Assembly (NCBI GenBank): GCA_021805485.1
Contig: JAJZFF010000215.1
Coordinates: 1 to 7,285, forward strand
Source of the DNA: Pseudomonadota bacterium
GTDB lineage: Bacteria > Pseudomonadota > Alphaproteobacteria > Acetobacterales > Acetobacteraceae
Direction of reading: 5' to 3'
Length of the DNA stretch: 7,285 bases
Each line of letters begins with the position of its first letter. Within the stretch, counting starts at the first letter, position 1. Shown here piece by piece: positions 1 to 7,034 of the stretch. The position numbers and the translations under genes were made by a program. A model generated the notes under the pieces. It did no database searches and was not told the DNA's origin. It saw nothing but the letters and a program-made list of their open reading frames with translations.

Positions 1-1072
1 CCTCGCGGAATTCCACCCGCGTCGCCCGTCCGGCGAAGGGAAGCGCATCCTGCGCCTCGGCCACGCTCGACTGCTCAGCCCGATATTCGCCGATCCGCTC
101 GATCGCGACGGATGCCCGGCCGAACACCCGCCCGGTCTTGGCGAGCTGCCGCGCCGGGGTGGCGATGCCGCGCAGATAGGCGAGGAAGATCAGCAATTCC
201 CCCGGCGTCAGCGCGCCGCGAATCACCGTCGCTGCGCCATACCAGGCGATCGCCCCGGTCGCGACCGCGATGGCGAGGTTCATCACCGGGCTGAACTGCG
301 CCTGCACCGCGCTGGCGTGCAGCCCGGCTTCGAGGCTGCGCCCGGCATGGGCGCCGAACCGCCCGTCCTCGTGCGGTTCGCGGCCGAAGGCCTGCACCAC
401 CTGCACGCTGCCGAGGATTTCCTGCATCACCCCGCTCAGCGTCGTCTCGTGCCGCCGAACCTGTCGGAGCGCGTGACGCAGTCGCGCCGTGTAGATTCGC
501 GCGATCCAGAACAGCAGCGGCGCGACCGACAGCGCGATCAGCGCATAGCGCCAGTCGATCAGCAGCATCACCGTCGCCATGCCGAGAATGGTCAGCCCGT
601 GCGGCAGCAGGTCGATCCCCACCGCCGTGATGAAATCCTGCAACTGGCGCACATCGCCGGTCAGCCGCGCCATCAGTTCGCCGGCGCGCTGGCGGCGGTG
701 AAAGGCGAGTGACAGGCGCTGGAGATGCGCGAACAGGTCGGCGCGGATGGCGAAGACGATCCGCTGCCCCGCATCGAGAAACAGCCGGTTGCCGAGATAG
801 ACCAGCAACGCATCGGCGATGCCGAGCCCGAACATGGCAAGGCCGAGCGTGTCGAGCAGCGCCATCCGCTGGGTGAGCGGATCGGGCAGAACCCCGTGCA
901 GCCAGGGGGCGAGGCGGCGCTGGAAGATCACGTTGTCGATGATGAATTTCAGCGGCCAGGGCAGCATCAGCAGGACACCGGCGCGCGCCGCCATCACCGC
1001 CGCACCGGCCGAAAGGGCCCGCCATTCCGAGCGGAGATAGGCGCGGAGCCAGGCCCCGCCCGGCCCGGTCAT
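1..1072 (-). CDS. ABC exporter, membrane domain plus start of ATPase domain (partial)
   Basis: Half-transporter of the MsbA/multidrug-lipid exporter class, in which an N-terminal six-helix membrane domain is fused to an ATPase domain; it would sit in the inner membrane as a dimer. The 357 readable residues stay open from ATG 1072 to the window edge. Hydrophobic segments lie near residues 22-38, 74-95, 155-172, 176-192, 262-278 and 290-303. Exporter hallmarks are visible: LSLAFHRRQRAGELMARLTGDV at about 120-141 and the EILGSVQVVQAFGREPHE stretch at about 218-235. The reading breaks off at VEFRE, which normally opens the nucleotide-binding domain, so Walker A, the signature motif and Walker B lie outside the window. 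The ATG overlaps the stop of the upstream glycosyltransferase in an ATGA, and no strong Shine-Dalgarno precedes it, so coupled translation is likely. Being last in a three-glycosyltransferase operon suggests it moves a glycolipid or glycan; the substrate is inference. Confidence 0.9.
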   Translation of the reverse strand, partial: MTGPGGAWLRAYLRSEWRALSAGAAVMAARAGVLLMLPWPLKFIIDNVIFQRRLAPWLHGVLPDPLTQRMALLDTLGLAMFGLGIADALLVYLGNRLFLDAGQRIVFAIRADLFAHLQRLSLAFHRRQRAGELMARLTGDVRQLQDFITAVGIDLLPHGLTILGMATVMLLIDWRYALIALSVAPLLFWIARIYTARLRHALRQVRRHETTLSGVMQEILGSVQVVQAFGREPHEDGRFGAHAGRSLEAGLHASAVQAQFSPVMNLAIAVATGAIAWYGAATVIRGALTPGELLIFLAYLRGIATPARQLAKTGRVFGRASVAIERIGEYRAEQSSVAEAQDALPFAGRATRVEFRE

Positions 1073-2268
1073 GCGGGGAGCCGGACCAGCGCGAGAGCGA
1101 GGCAGAGCCGCACCACGTCGCGCCAGTCGCGCCCGACCAACCGTTGCCGGCCATGCCATCCCATCGTCTGGCAGGCGGCCTGATCGGCCAGCAGGCGCGA
1201 TAGCGCCGCCTGCAGCGCCACGGCATCGCCGGCCGGATAGAGCAGCCCGGTTTCGCCATGGGCGACGATGCCATCGATCTCGCCGATCTCCGGCGCGACC
1301 ACCGCGCGCCCAGCCGCCAGCGATTCAAAAATCTTCAGCGGCGAGAAATAGAAATCCGGCTGCGGCAGATAGGGGGCGACGGTGAAATCCATTGCCCCGA
1401 GCCAACCGGGAATCTCGCCATGCGGGATACGTCCCGGCAGCGACACCCGGTCGGCGAGCCCGAGTTTCGCCACACGTGCCGCGACCGCCTCGCGCTCCGG
1501 CCCGTCCCCCACCGCAAGAAGATGCAGGTCCGGATGCCACGCCGCGGCGGCGGCGATCGCCTCGAGCAGGAACGGCACGCCATGCCAGGTCTTGAAACTG
1601 CCGATGAAGCCGGCAATCCGCCGGCCGGCGAGCCCGAGCCGGGCACGGATCACCGCCCCGGCAGCATCGACATTGGCGAACCGCGCCAGATCGACCCCGT
1701 TCGGCACGACATGAATGCGATCCGTCCGGCCGATCACGCCGGCGACATGCGCCGCCACCTGCCGTGAGACGGCGATGACCGCATCGGCCCCGCGATACGA
1801 GTCTTCCTCGGCCTCCAGCGCCTCATCGACGAGATACAGGCCGCGGAACCGCCGCTGCTCCTCGACCAGCGGCGCATTCACCTCGAGAATACGCGGCACA
1901 CCGAACCGCGCGGCGATGGCGGTGCCCGCACGATGGAACAGCGCATGCCGCTCGTAGACGAGATCCGGCTCGATGCCGAGGCGGGCGAGCGTCGCGCAGA
2001 TCCGGTCGGCGACGGACCAGTCGTGCTCGATGCGCACGCGCTCGCGCCGCTCGATCTCGTTGCCGATCGACATGTCGGCCGGCGGCGCGCCGAATTGCAG
2101 GATGCGCGCCGGCGGCGGCGGGTTGCCCGAACCACGCGTGGTGCAGGCGAGCGTCACCTCGTGGCCGAGCGCCGCCGCCGCGGTGACGAATTCGCGCACA
2201 TGCACCGAGGCGCCCTTGTCACCCTCGACCGGAATGCCGCGGTCAAGATTGAGATACAGGATCTTCAT
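1069..2268 (-). CDS. Glycosyltransferase family 4 (SPLK-motif type)
   Basis: Retaining GT-B glycosyltransferase of 399 aa, predicted cytoplasmic, moving sugar from a nucleotide-sugar donor to a growing glycan. The N-terminal Rossmann domain opens MKILYLNLDRG and has the acceptor-side loop DKGASVHV at 17-24. The donor domain begins after PNGVD (189-193) and shows GSFKTWHG (223-230), VGDGPE (253-258), FSPLKIFESLAAG (308-320) and GETGLLYP (338-345). The usual EX7E pair is half present: the second Glu is E315, but the first position is F307, as in GT4 members with an SPLK(L/I)FE signature. The frame runs further upstream, but ATG 2268 is chosen because MKILYL matches the normal family start, GGAGGT lies 6 nt upstream, and the ATG overlaps the previous stop as ATGA. 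The stop likewise overlaps the ABC exporter start. Donor and acceptor cannot be read from the sequence. Confidence 0.92.
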   Translation of the reverse strand: MKILYLNLDRGIPVEGDKGASVHVREFVTAAAALGHEVTLACTTRGSGNPPPPARILQFGAPPADMSIGNEIERRERVRIEHDWSVADRICATLARLGIEPDLVYERHALFHRAGTAIAARFGVPRILEVNAPLVEEQRRFRGLYLVDEALEAEEDSYRGADAVIAVSRQVAAHVAGVIGRTDRIHVVPNGVDLARFANVDAAGAVIRARLGLAGRRIAGFIGSFKTWHGVPFLLEAIAAAAAWHPDLHLLAVGDGPEREAVAARVAKLGLADRVSLPGRIPHGEIPGWLGAMDFTVAPYLPQPDFYFSPLKIFESLAAGRAVVAPEIGEIDGIVAHGETGLLYPAGDAVALQAALSRLLADQAACQTMGWHGRQRLVGRDWRDVVRLCLALALVRLPA

Positions 2269-3629
2269 GGCGCGACCTCCGCCAAGGAGGGCTGTGCCGC
2301 CAGACTCTCGGCGCGGAACCGCGAACCGCCTTCCGGCGGCGTATCCTCGCAGTCCGCGCAGCCGAACAGCGCGTGCAGTCGGCGCGTCGTCTTCCACAGG
2401 TCGAACTCGCCCTCCAGCCGCGCCCGCCCCGCCGCCGCCAGGCGCCGCGCCTGCGCGCGATCGGCCAGCGTCGCCTCAATCGCCTCGGCCAGCGCCGCGG
2501 GATCACGCGGCGGCACGAGCCGCCCGGTCTCGCCGTCGCGCACCAGTTCGGGAATTCCCGATACGCTGGTCGAGACCACCGGCACGCCGATCGCCATCGC
2601 CTCGGCAATCACGTTCGGAATCCCGTCCCGGTCGCCATCCTCGGTAATGCGCGGCGCCAGCGCGAACGCATCGGCGGTGCCGTAAAGCGCGATCAGGTCG
2701 GCATGGGTCATTGCGCCGTCGAGCGTGACAATGCCCTCCAGCCCGCTCGCCGAGATCTGCGCCTGCAACGCCGCCCGCAGCGGCCCCTCGCCAACGATCC
2801 GGCAGCGGAACGCCATCCCGCGCTCGCGCAGCAGGGCACAGGCGGCGATCAGGTCATCATGGCCCTTCTTGGGCACGAGCCGGCCCACCGAGAGAATCAG
2901 CCGGCCTTCTGGCGACTTCGCCTCGGCGATCTTGCGCGCGCCGAACAGGCCGAGATCGATGCCGTGATAGACGAGATGGATCTTGTCGGCCTGGTCGCCG
3001 AGCAGCGAGGCCAGATACCGCACGTTGTAGCCGGTGCAGGTGGCCACGAAGCGCGCGGCCTGACCGCGCTTGCGGATCACGTGCGGCGGCGTGAGATAGA
3101 GATCCTTGGCATGCGCCGTGAAGCTGAACGGCAGCCCGGTCATCATGCTGGCAAACCAGGCCGAGGCCGCCGGCGCATTGGCGAAATGGGCGTGGATATG
3201 GCGGATGCCGTGGGTCCGGCACAGGGTCGCGATCACGCCGCCGCGCAGGAACTGCTTCCAGACCGAAAGCGGTGAGGGCGACCGCGCACACCACAGCGCG
3301 GCGCGCGCGACGGCGCCGAGATAGCGCAGCGGTGCGGCGGCGATGGCGCGGGTATGGGCGCCGGCGATCGCCCGCCGGCCCGCCCTCTCGCTTGCCGCCG
3401 GCACCGGATGCAACGGCGCCTCCACCTCGGCGACCATCGGATGATGCGGCGGCGGCTCCGGCGGCAGCAGCGAGACGATGTGCAGCTTTGTCCCGAGCCG
3501 CTCCATTGCGCGGATCTCGTTGAGAATGAAGGTCTCGGTCAGGCGCGGATAACGCTTCATGACATAAGCGATCGGCGCATCCGCGAGGTCCGGTTCTCCG
3601 GCGATATCGAGATAGGCAAAGGCCGGCAT
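2265..3629 (-). CDS. Glycosyltransferase family 4 (WcaL-like)
   Basis: GT-B glycosyltransferase of 454 aa resembling the colanic-acid WcaL group; likely cytoplasmic, acting on a polysaccharide or glycolipid intermediate. The N-terminal domain has IAYVMKRYPRLTETFILNEI (20-39), IHAHFAN (145-151) and FTAHAKDLY (170-178), typical of this group. The donor domain has YHGIDLGLF (221-229), SVGRLVPKKGHDDLI (247-261), GEGPLR (280-285) and DGIPNVIAEAMA (335-346). In that last motif the first acidic residue of the EX7E pair is D335 and the second is E343; the group commonly carries xGIPxxLxEA here. The last 30 residues form a polar tail beyond the GT fold with a CADC pair (C424, C427). ATG 3629 is preceded by GGGGAG with an 8-nt spacer and shares one base with the upstream stop (TGATG). 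The WcaL resemblance is to the family, not proof of the same reaction. Confidence 0.92.
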   Translation of the reverse strand: MPAFAYLDIAGEPDLADAPIAYVMKRYPRLTETFILNEIRAMERLGTKLHIVSLLPPEPPPHHPMVAEVEAPLHPVPAASERAGRRAIAGAHTRAIAAAPLRYLGAVARAALWCARSPSPLSVWKQFLRGGVIATLCRTHGIRHIHAHFANAPAASAWFASMMTGLPFSFTAHAKDLYLTPPHVIRKRGQAARFVATCTGYNVRYLASLLGDQADKIHLVYHGIDLGLFGARKIAEAKSPEGRLILSVGRLVPKKGHDDLIAACALLRERGMAFRCRIVGEGPLRAALQAQISASGLEGIVTLDGAMTHADLIALYGTADAFALAPRITEDGDRDGIPNVIAEAMAIGVPVVSTSVSGIPELVRDGETGRLVPPRDPAALAEAIEATLADRAQARRLAAAGRARLEGEFDLWKTTRRLHALFGCADCEDTPPEGGSRFRAESLAAQPSLAEVAP

Positions 3630-5056
3630 CAGGCAAACTCCCCGGCAAGGCCGGAGGCGGCCGAACGCACCTCGATGGCGGTTGCAAGATGGGCGGCAAC
3701 GCGTTCGGCGCCGTTGAGGTCGAGTTGCGCCCAGGTAACGGGCGAAGGCGGCGGCGCGGCGAGGGCGGCCGGAATCTCCCGCGCGAGACGGTCGGCGAGA
3801 TCCGGCCCCTGCTCGATGGCGCGCACGAGGCCGAGACGGGCAAGCAGATGCGCCCGCAGAAGCTGCTCCGCCCGCGGCGCCGGCCGCGGCACCAGGATCG
3901 CCCGCTTGCGCGCGGCGATCAGCTCGGCGCTGGTATTGTAACCCGCCATCGCGATCACGAGATCGGCGGCGCGCAGGCTCGGCAGCGGATCAGTAATGTA
4001 GTCGACGAGATCGACGTCCTCCCGCCCCGCCGCGGCGGCGGTCAGCGCCGCGCGCTGGTCGGCCGACATCAGCGGACCGGTGACGATGACCGAGTGGCAG
4101 GCGCCCGGCGCCATACGCGACAGGCCGCGCAGATAGGCCTCCATCAGCGCGAACCCGTCACCGCCGCCGCCGGCCGTCACCAGCACGACCTTACGCCCCG
4201 CGGCCCGCGCGGCGGACCAGCATGGGGTCCCTCCCTCCGCATCCGGCCGCAGCAGATCGGCCGCGACGACATGGCCGCAATAGCGCACCCGCGCGGCCGC
4301 CTCGCCTGAGATTCCGTAGGCATCGACGACATCGAACAGCTTGCGCGACCCATAGACGAGGATGTCATCATACGCCTGCTCGAGCAGGGGCCGGATCTCC
4401 TGTTCGGTCCAGGTCGCGCGCACCGTGTCCGGACTGTCAAGAATGTCGCGCAGCCCGAGCATCACCCGCGTGTTCGGCAGGTCGCGGCGCATCATCGCGA
4501 GCGTGGGCAGGATTTCCCCGTTCATCCCCGCCGGCGCGTGGTCGACCAAGAAAATATCCGGCCGGTAGCGCAGCGCGAGCGTGAGGATCAGCGCGGCGCG
4601 ATAGCCCTTGACCAACCCGAAACTGTGCCCGGCCTCGCGAGCCGCATAGGTTTCCGCCCCCGTCTTCACCACCGGTGGCAGCGGATGCACATGCAGGCCC
4701 GGCGGCAGCCGCCACTGGGCGATGACCGGCGAGCCGGTCAGCAGATGGACCGAGAATTGCCCGGCCTCCAACAGGCGCTCGGCGATCGCGAGGTTCCGCC
4801 GCAGATGCCCGAGGCCGAACGTATCGTGGGAATACAGGAAAACCACTGCCGGTCCGACCCGCCCGCCACACGGAATGAGCGGGCGCAGCCTAGCCATGCG
4901 AGCACTGCCCTGGTGACGGCGCTCGGCAGGTGCCGGCTCCCCCCGGCCGGCCGCCTCCACATCCCGCAGTTCGCTCCCCTGCGCCCCCGCCTGCCGCCAG
5001 AGCGCCCCCGCGACCCCCGACCCATTGTCCAGCTCGACAACCTGAACGTCACGCAT
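3629..5056 (-). CDS. COG4671-type glycosyltransferase (GT28-like GT-B fold)
   Basis: Predicted cytoplasmic glycosyltransferase of 475 aa and first gene of the glycan operon. YSHDTFGLGHLRRN (75-88) is the N-terminal glycine-rich acceptor loop of the GT28/MurG-like fold; DHAPAGMNGE (172-181), GLRDI (201-205), TAGGGGDG (294-301) and GYNTSAELIAARKRAI (372-387) follow in the order expected for COG4671 predicted glycosyltransferases, the last being the donor-binding segment. Start choice: the frame stays open upstream to an ATG at 5191, but that lies above the promoter at 5088-5116. ATG 5056 has AAAGGAG 6 nt upstream, about 25 nt below the expected transcription start. An internal ATG at 4897 begins nearer the conserved domain but lacks a Shine-Dalgarno. 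From 5056 the protein therefore carries about 65 residues of Gly/Ala/Arg-rich sequence with no recognised domain before the fold. Sugar and acceptor are unknown. Confidence 0.88.
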   Translation of the reverse strand: MRDVQVVELDNGSGVAGALWRQAGAQGSELRDVEAAGRGEPAPAERRHQGSARMARLRPLIPCGGRVGPAVVFLYSHDTFGLGHLRRNLAIAERLLEAGQFSVHLLTGSPVIAQWRLPPGLHVHPLPPVVKTGAETYAAREAGHSFGLVKGYRAALILTLALRYRPDIFLVDHAPAGMNGEILPTLAMMRRDLPNTRVMLGLRDILDSPDTVRATWTEQEIRPLLEQAYDDILVYGSRKLFDVVDAYGISGEAAARVRYCGHVVAADLLRPDAEGGTPCWSAARAAGRKVVLVTAGGGGDGFALMEAYLRGLSRMAPGACHSVIVTGPLMSADQRAALTAAAAGREDVDLVDYITDPLPSLRAADLVIAMAGYNTSAELIAARKRAILVPRPAPRAEQLLRAHLLARLGLVRAIEQGPDLADRLAREIPAALAAPPPSPVTWAQLDLNGAERVAAHLATAIEVRSAASGLAGEFA

Positions 5057-5062
5057 TTCGGG

Positions 5063-5069
5063 CTCCTTT
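5063..5069 (-). promoter_or_regulatory. Shine-Dalgarno of the COG4671 glycosyltransferase
   Basis: AAAGGAG on the minus strand, separated by 6 nt from ATG 5056. It decides the start in favour of 5056 over the in-frame ATGs at 5191 and 4897. Confidence 0.75.
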
Positions 5070-5087
5070 CCGCCGGCCTCAGAGCGA

Positions 5088-5116
5088 ATTATTGTGGGAG
5101 AAAGTTCCACGGTCAA
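5088..5116 (-). promoter_or_regulatory. Sigma70-type promoter of the glycan operon
   Basis: On the minus strand, -35 TTGACC (5116-5111) and -10 AATAAT (5093-5088) are separated by exactly 17 nt. Each hexamer differs from the enteric consensus at one base. Transcription should start near 5081, giving a leader of about 25 nt before ATG 5056 with the AAAGGAG ribosome site inside it. No other promoter-like site is evident inside the four overlapping genes downstream, so this probably drives all of them. No operator or riboswitch is visible around it. Confidence 0.7.
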
Positions 5117-5215
5117 GGAGTAAAGCAAGCGTGATCGTGCGCAATGAGGCGCGCCGGGCGCATGCGTCAGCCCCAGGCTCCGTTCGATCAAGTTTTACAA
5201 GCTATTGAAAACGCT
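5117..5215. other. Short intergenic gap, no gene found
   Basis: About 100 nt between the stop of the barrel protein (5216) and the glycan-operon promoter. It contains GC palindromes such as GGCGCGCC and CGCATGCG and a weak AT-rich hairpin just past the stop, but no convincing rho-independent terminator, since no T-run follows a GC stem. Readthrough from the barrel gene into the glycan operon therefore cannot be excluded. Confidence 0.6.
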
Positions 5216-6022
5216 TCAGAAATGCGCCATCACGCCGAAGCCGGCACCAAACGCCGCGCTTTGCGAGGTCAGTCCGCGAGTCGCATAAACCTGCAATTCC
5301 CAACGGAAATTCATCCGCACGTTATACGCCAGTATGGCAGAAGCCACCGCAGTCCGACGTTTCTGGATCGGCGTGTGGCCGATGACGATCACGCTGACGA
5401 ACTGGCGCGGCGCCACGGCCACGGCCACACCCGGCTCGAACGTCACCACGTTCTGCAGGTGAAGAGCCGGCAGCCGGCCGACGATGCGGTAGCCCAGTTG
5501 CAGGTAGGGAAACACCCTCGCACCGGCCCGCCAGACCATCCGCAGGCCGGCTTCCTCGTCGAAGCGGCCGGTCCCCAACCCCTTGGCATAGGAAGCTACC
5601 GGCACCTTGACCTTCACATACGGCTCGAACGACGGCCGGGCACCCCGCGCCCGATCGAGCCGATACTCCGCCTTGAGCCACATGTCGCCCGGCCCGTGGC
5701 GCACCGCGCCGGACCCGGCGCTGGCGATAATGGACTGCCCGGCCACGATGCCGGCGCCAGCGACCGCAATGTAGGGAAGCTCGACCCGTAATCGAAGGTT
5801 TCGATGGCGATAGGTAATTGACAGCGGCAGATCGTAAATGCGGATCGCGTGCCTGGTGCCGAACCGCCCGGTGAAATAGGACGGCTCAAGTCCGATGGTG
5901 AATCCGGCCGGAGATGCCGCACGCACCGGAATCGGCCACTGCACCATCGCGAGGACGGCCAGCGCAGGCAACACAACGCTCCTGCCCATGCTTTTCGCGC
6001 GCGCGCCGCCCCGGGTGTTCAT
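5216..6022 (-). CDS. Predicted outer-membrane beta-barrel protein
   Basis: Secreted protein of 268 aa. Residues 1-14 are basic, 15-28 hydrophobic (SVVLPALAVLAMVQ), and a signal-peptidase site falls near VRA-A at 35/36. The mature part has many short alternating strands, for example IRIYDLPLSITYRHRNLRLRV (60-80), FEPYVKVKVPV (132-142) and VSVIVIGH (209-216), and ends in Phe268, the usual C-terminal aromatic of barrels assembled by BamA. Size and the LPLSITYR...LRVELPYI pattern fit the broad group annotated as 'transporter' or MetA-like outer-membrane proteins; no transported compound can be deduced. ATG 6022 was chosen over the adjacent ATG 6025 because GGGGAGG (6027-6033) sits too close to 6025, and over longer upstream starts because only the short form begins with a normal signal peptide. 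It is divergent from the DUF6502-like gene and may belong with that pair. Confidence 0.78.
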   Translation of the reverse strand: MNTRGGARAKSMGRSVVLPALAVLAMVQWPIPVRAASPAGFTIGLEPSYFTGRFGTRHAIRIYDLPLSITYRHRNLRLRVELPYIAVAGAGIVAGQSIIASAGSGAVRHGPGDMWLKAEYRLDRARGARPSFEPYVKVKVPVASYAKGLGTGRFDEEAGLRMVWRAGARVFPYLQLGYRIVGRLPALHLQNVVTFEPGVAVAVAPRQFVSVIVIGHTPIQKRRTAVASAILAYNVRMNFRWELQVYATRGLTSQSAAFGAGFGVMAHF

Positions 6023-6026
6023 CATG

Positions 6027-6033
6027 CCTCCCC
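6027..6033 (-). promoter_or_regulatory. Shine-Dalgarno of the barrel protein
   Basis: GGGGAGG on the minus strand, 4 nt from ATG 6022 and only 1 nt from ATG 6025. The spacing favours 6022 as the start. Confidence 0.6.
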
Positions 6034-6096
6034 TGCCACGCAGTTCCATTAACATAGCGGAATATGGCGATCCAAGGCGCCCCACCGCTGTCATGG

Positions 6097-6106
6097 AATT
6101 GCAATT
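6097..6106. repeat. Perfect 10-bp palindrome AATTGCAATT, possible operator
   Basis: AATTGCAATT is its own reverse complement, lies in the AT-rich divergent region and abuts the plus-strand -35 element at 6107. Its position would suit a regulator-binding site acting on one or both promoters. A 10-bp palindrome in AT-rich DNA can arise by chance and no protein is known to bind it, so the role is inference. Confidence 0.3.
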
Positions 6107-6135
6107 TTCACATCTTGCATTATGTGGGATATTAT
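6107..6135 (+). promoter_or_regulatory. Sigma70-type promoter of the DUF6502-like/repeat-protein operon
   Basis: -35 TTCACA (6107-6112) and -10 TATTAT (6130-6135) with a 17-nt spacer, each one base off the enteric consensus. Transcription would start near 6142, giving a leader of about 59 nt before ATG 6201. A weaker alternative lies just downstream: CTTGAC (6143-6148) with GCTAAC (6168-6173), closer to alphaproteobacterial promoter preferences. Confidence 0.6.
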
Positions 6136-6139
6136 CACA
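6131..6139 (-). promoter_or_regulatory. Possible extended -10 element for the barrel gene
   Basis: The minus strand reads TGTGATAAT, a TGn extended -10 with GATAAT as hexamer, but there is no good -35 at 16-18 nt upstream. If used, transcription would start near 6124 and leave a leader of about 100 nt before ATG 6022. It overlaps the plus-strand -10, so the two promoters would compete for polymerase. Confidence 0.3.
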
Positions 6140-6200
6140 CAGCTTGACTCGTCGGGACGCCGGATCCGCTAACCGACAGGTATGCGACGGACGGGCAGAA

Positions 6201-7034
6201 ATGGAATCTGATATCGAACACATGCTGCGCCGGCTGCTGCGTCCCCTTGTCGCCTATCTCATGCGGCGGGGGCTGGGCTATATTGCGTTTCGCGATCTTC
6301 TCAAGCGCGTCTATGTTGACGAGGCGCTGCGCGGGCACGAGGGCGATGAAGCCCCTACCGACAGCCAGATCAGCGTCGTCACCGGTATCAACCGCCGCGA
6401 GGTCAAGCGGCTGCGCGAAATCGCCACGCGCCCCGACGCAACCGAACCGCGCGACCGGATGGCGGGCGTCAATGCCGCCGCGCGCGTGGTCGGCACCTGG
6501 GTCTCAGCTGCCGCCTTCCGCGGTCCGGACGGCGACCCCCTGCCCCTGACGACCCGCGGCGAGGGCGACGACCCCGGTTTCGATGCCCTCCTTCGGGCCG
6601 CCAAGGTCGACGTGCGGGCCCGCACCGTCATCGAGGAACTCGAGCGCGCCGGCGTCGTCGAACGCCTGGCGGACGACCGGCTGCGCCTCCTGCGTGCCGC
6701 CTTCACCCCCACCGAACCGCGGGAAAAACTTCTCTTCCTCGGCGCCAATGTCGGCGATCACATGCGCAGCGCCTTCCATAATCTCGCCGGTGAAACGCCG
6801 GTCTTCATCGAACGCGCCCTGTTCCATAACGGCATCGGCGCCAGCCGCCTGAACGCGGCAAGGCCCGCCCTGTCCGACATGGCGGACAGGTTGTTGCGGC
6901 AGTGCAACGAGCAACTGCTCGAAGGAAATCTCGCCAGCACGGACGCCGCCGGCGACGATCCGGAACGCGAGACCCTGCGCCGCCTCCGCCTCGGCGTCTA
7001 TTATTACGAGACCGACGCCGATGACCGCCCCTGA
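6201..7034 (+). CDS. DUF6502-like protein with helix-turn-helix-like segments
   Basis: Protein of 277 aa, without signal peptide or membrane helix, so predicted cytoplasmic. It resembles the DUF6502 family from memory of its MLRRLLRPLVAYLMRRG opening and overall layout; the function of that family is not established. Residues 9-38 form a basic amphipathic helical region. TDSQISVVTGINRREVKRLRE (53-73) looks like a helix-turn-helix, and VRARTVIEELERAGVVERLADDRLRLL (138-164) has the helix-then-wing pattern of winged-helix proteins, so DNA binding is a reasonable inference. ATG 6201 was chosen because it begins at the conserved start and follows the promoter at 6107-6135; earlier in-frame ATGs lie upstream of or inside that promoter. 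The Shine-Dalgarno is weak. The gene ends 14 nt inside the next gene, implying joint expression with the secreted repeat protein. Confidence 0.8.
   Translation: MESDIEHMLRRLLRPLVAYLMRRGLGYIAFRDLLKRVYVDEALRGHEGDEAPTDSQISVVTGINRREVKRLREIATRPDATEPRDRMAGVNAAARVVGTWVSAAAFRGPDGDPLPLTTRGEGDDPGFDALLRAAKVDVRARTVIEELERAGVVERLADDRLRLLRAAFTPTEPREKLLFLGANVGDHMRSAFHNLAGETPVFIERALFHNGIGASRLNAARPALSDMADRLLRQCNEQLLEGNLASTDAAGDDPERETLRRLRLGVYYYETDADDRP

Noticed and set aside
75..1328. Long open minus-strand frame of 417 codons
   Set aside because: It overlaps the ABC exporter and the second GT4 in a different frame, is Arg/Ala/Pro-rich and matches nothing; the exporter frame gives clear family motifs.
2373..3275. 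300-codon plus-strand open frame across the WcaL-like gene
   Set aside because: Arg/Gln/His-rich antisense shadow typical of high-GC genes, with no ribosome site or recognised motif.
5057..5191. Upstream extension of the COG4671 glycosyltransferase to ATG 5191
   Set aside because: The region contains the promoter and ribosome site for ATG 5056, so it lies at or above the transcription start.
5192..5212. AT-rich hairpin (GTTTTCAA TAGC TTGTAAAAC on the minus strand) just past the barrel gene stop
   Set aside because: The stem is AT-rich with one bulge and no T-run follows, so it does not meet the pattern of a rho-independent terminator.
6123..6139. TGTGG...TCACA resembling a CRP/FNR-type site
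   Set aside because: The spacer is 7 nt rather than 6 and one half-site is imperfect, and the bases are better explained as promoter -10 elements.
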